A DNA stretch of 64,000 nucleotides from positions 124,001 through 188,000 of the forward strand of contig NZ_PYOG01000004.1 of NCBI RefSeq assembly GCF_003026815.1, read 5' to 3'. The DNA comes from Photobacterium damselae. Its GTDB lineage: Bacteria; Pseudomonadota; Gammaproteobacteria; Enterobacterales; Vibrionaceae. The notes beneath the pieces are model-generated. The model was given only the letters and a program-made list of their open reading frames with translations. It had not been told where the DNA came from and did not search any database. This document shows, one piece after another, positions 63,668 through 64,000 of the stretch (its first letter is position 1; the number at the start of each line of letters is the position of its first letter). The translations under genes were made by a program, and so were the position numbers.

Positions 63668-64000
<333 letters not shown>

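Overview
This window is a chromosomal stretch of a gammaproteobacterium, most likely a member of the Vibrionaceae (Vibrio, Photobacterium or a close relative). The protein sequences are Vibrio-like. The gene order also fits: pilABCD-coaE-zapD-yacG next to ampD and the pdhR-aceEF-lpd operon, the DUF721 helicase loader gene dciA divergent from secA, and rsmI-rnpB-dcw followed by lpoA-yraN-diaA-dolP, sspAB, petABC, rplM-rpsI, zapE, zapG-degQ-degS and murA. I could not compute base composition or run searches, so genus and species stay open. Nearly everything is core metabolism or cell envelope. There is no prophage, insertion sequence, CRISPR array or tRNA that I can see.

Layout. 1-3.6 kb: glycerate/sugar-diacid use (end of cdaR, a GntP-family permease, glycerate kinase). 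3.6-6.2 kb: acnB on the minus strand with a foldable leader. 6.2-11.4 kb: an accessory slot between acnB and lpdA holding a chemoreceptor and a secreted LruC-domain protein with a small lipoprotein. 11.4-18.5 kb: lpdA, aceF, aceE and pdhR (pyruvate dehydrogenase), with two PdhR operators upstream of pdhR. 18.8-26.6 kb: ampD, type IV pilus genes pilABCD, coaE, zapD, yacG, mutT. 26.7-31.4 kb: secA, dciA, lpxC. 31.7-47.4 kb: the division and cell wall (dcw) cluster ftsZ to rsmH, all on the minus strand. 47.6-53.7 kb: rnpB, rsmI, lpoA, nadC, yraN, diaA, dolP. 53.7-60.2 kb: sspB, sspA, petCBA, rpsI, rplM, zapE. 60.3-64 kb: zapG, degQ, degS and the C-terminal end of murA.

How the genes fit together. 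Pyruvate dehydrogenase and aconitase feed the TCA cycle and petABC is the bc1 respiratory complex. The dcw cluster, lpxC, lpoA, murA and ampD make or recycle the envelope. secA, degQ, degS and dolP handle export and envelope quality control. dciA and diaA act in replication initiation.

The most interesting points are small-scale. nadC has left its usual place between ampD and pilA and sits backwards between lpoA and yraN; its old site now carries one of two copies of a short inverted-repeat element with GTCATTCC/GGAATGAC ends. The P3 region of rnpB is enlarged by a 24-nt repeat. degQ has a near-consensus sigma-E promoter overlapping an 11-bp inverted repeat that covers its ribosome binding site. 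The acnB leader can fold into a three-way junction. A TGCTAGG heptamer array follows yacG.
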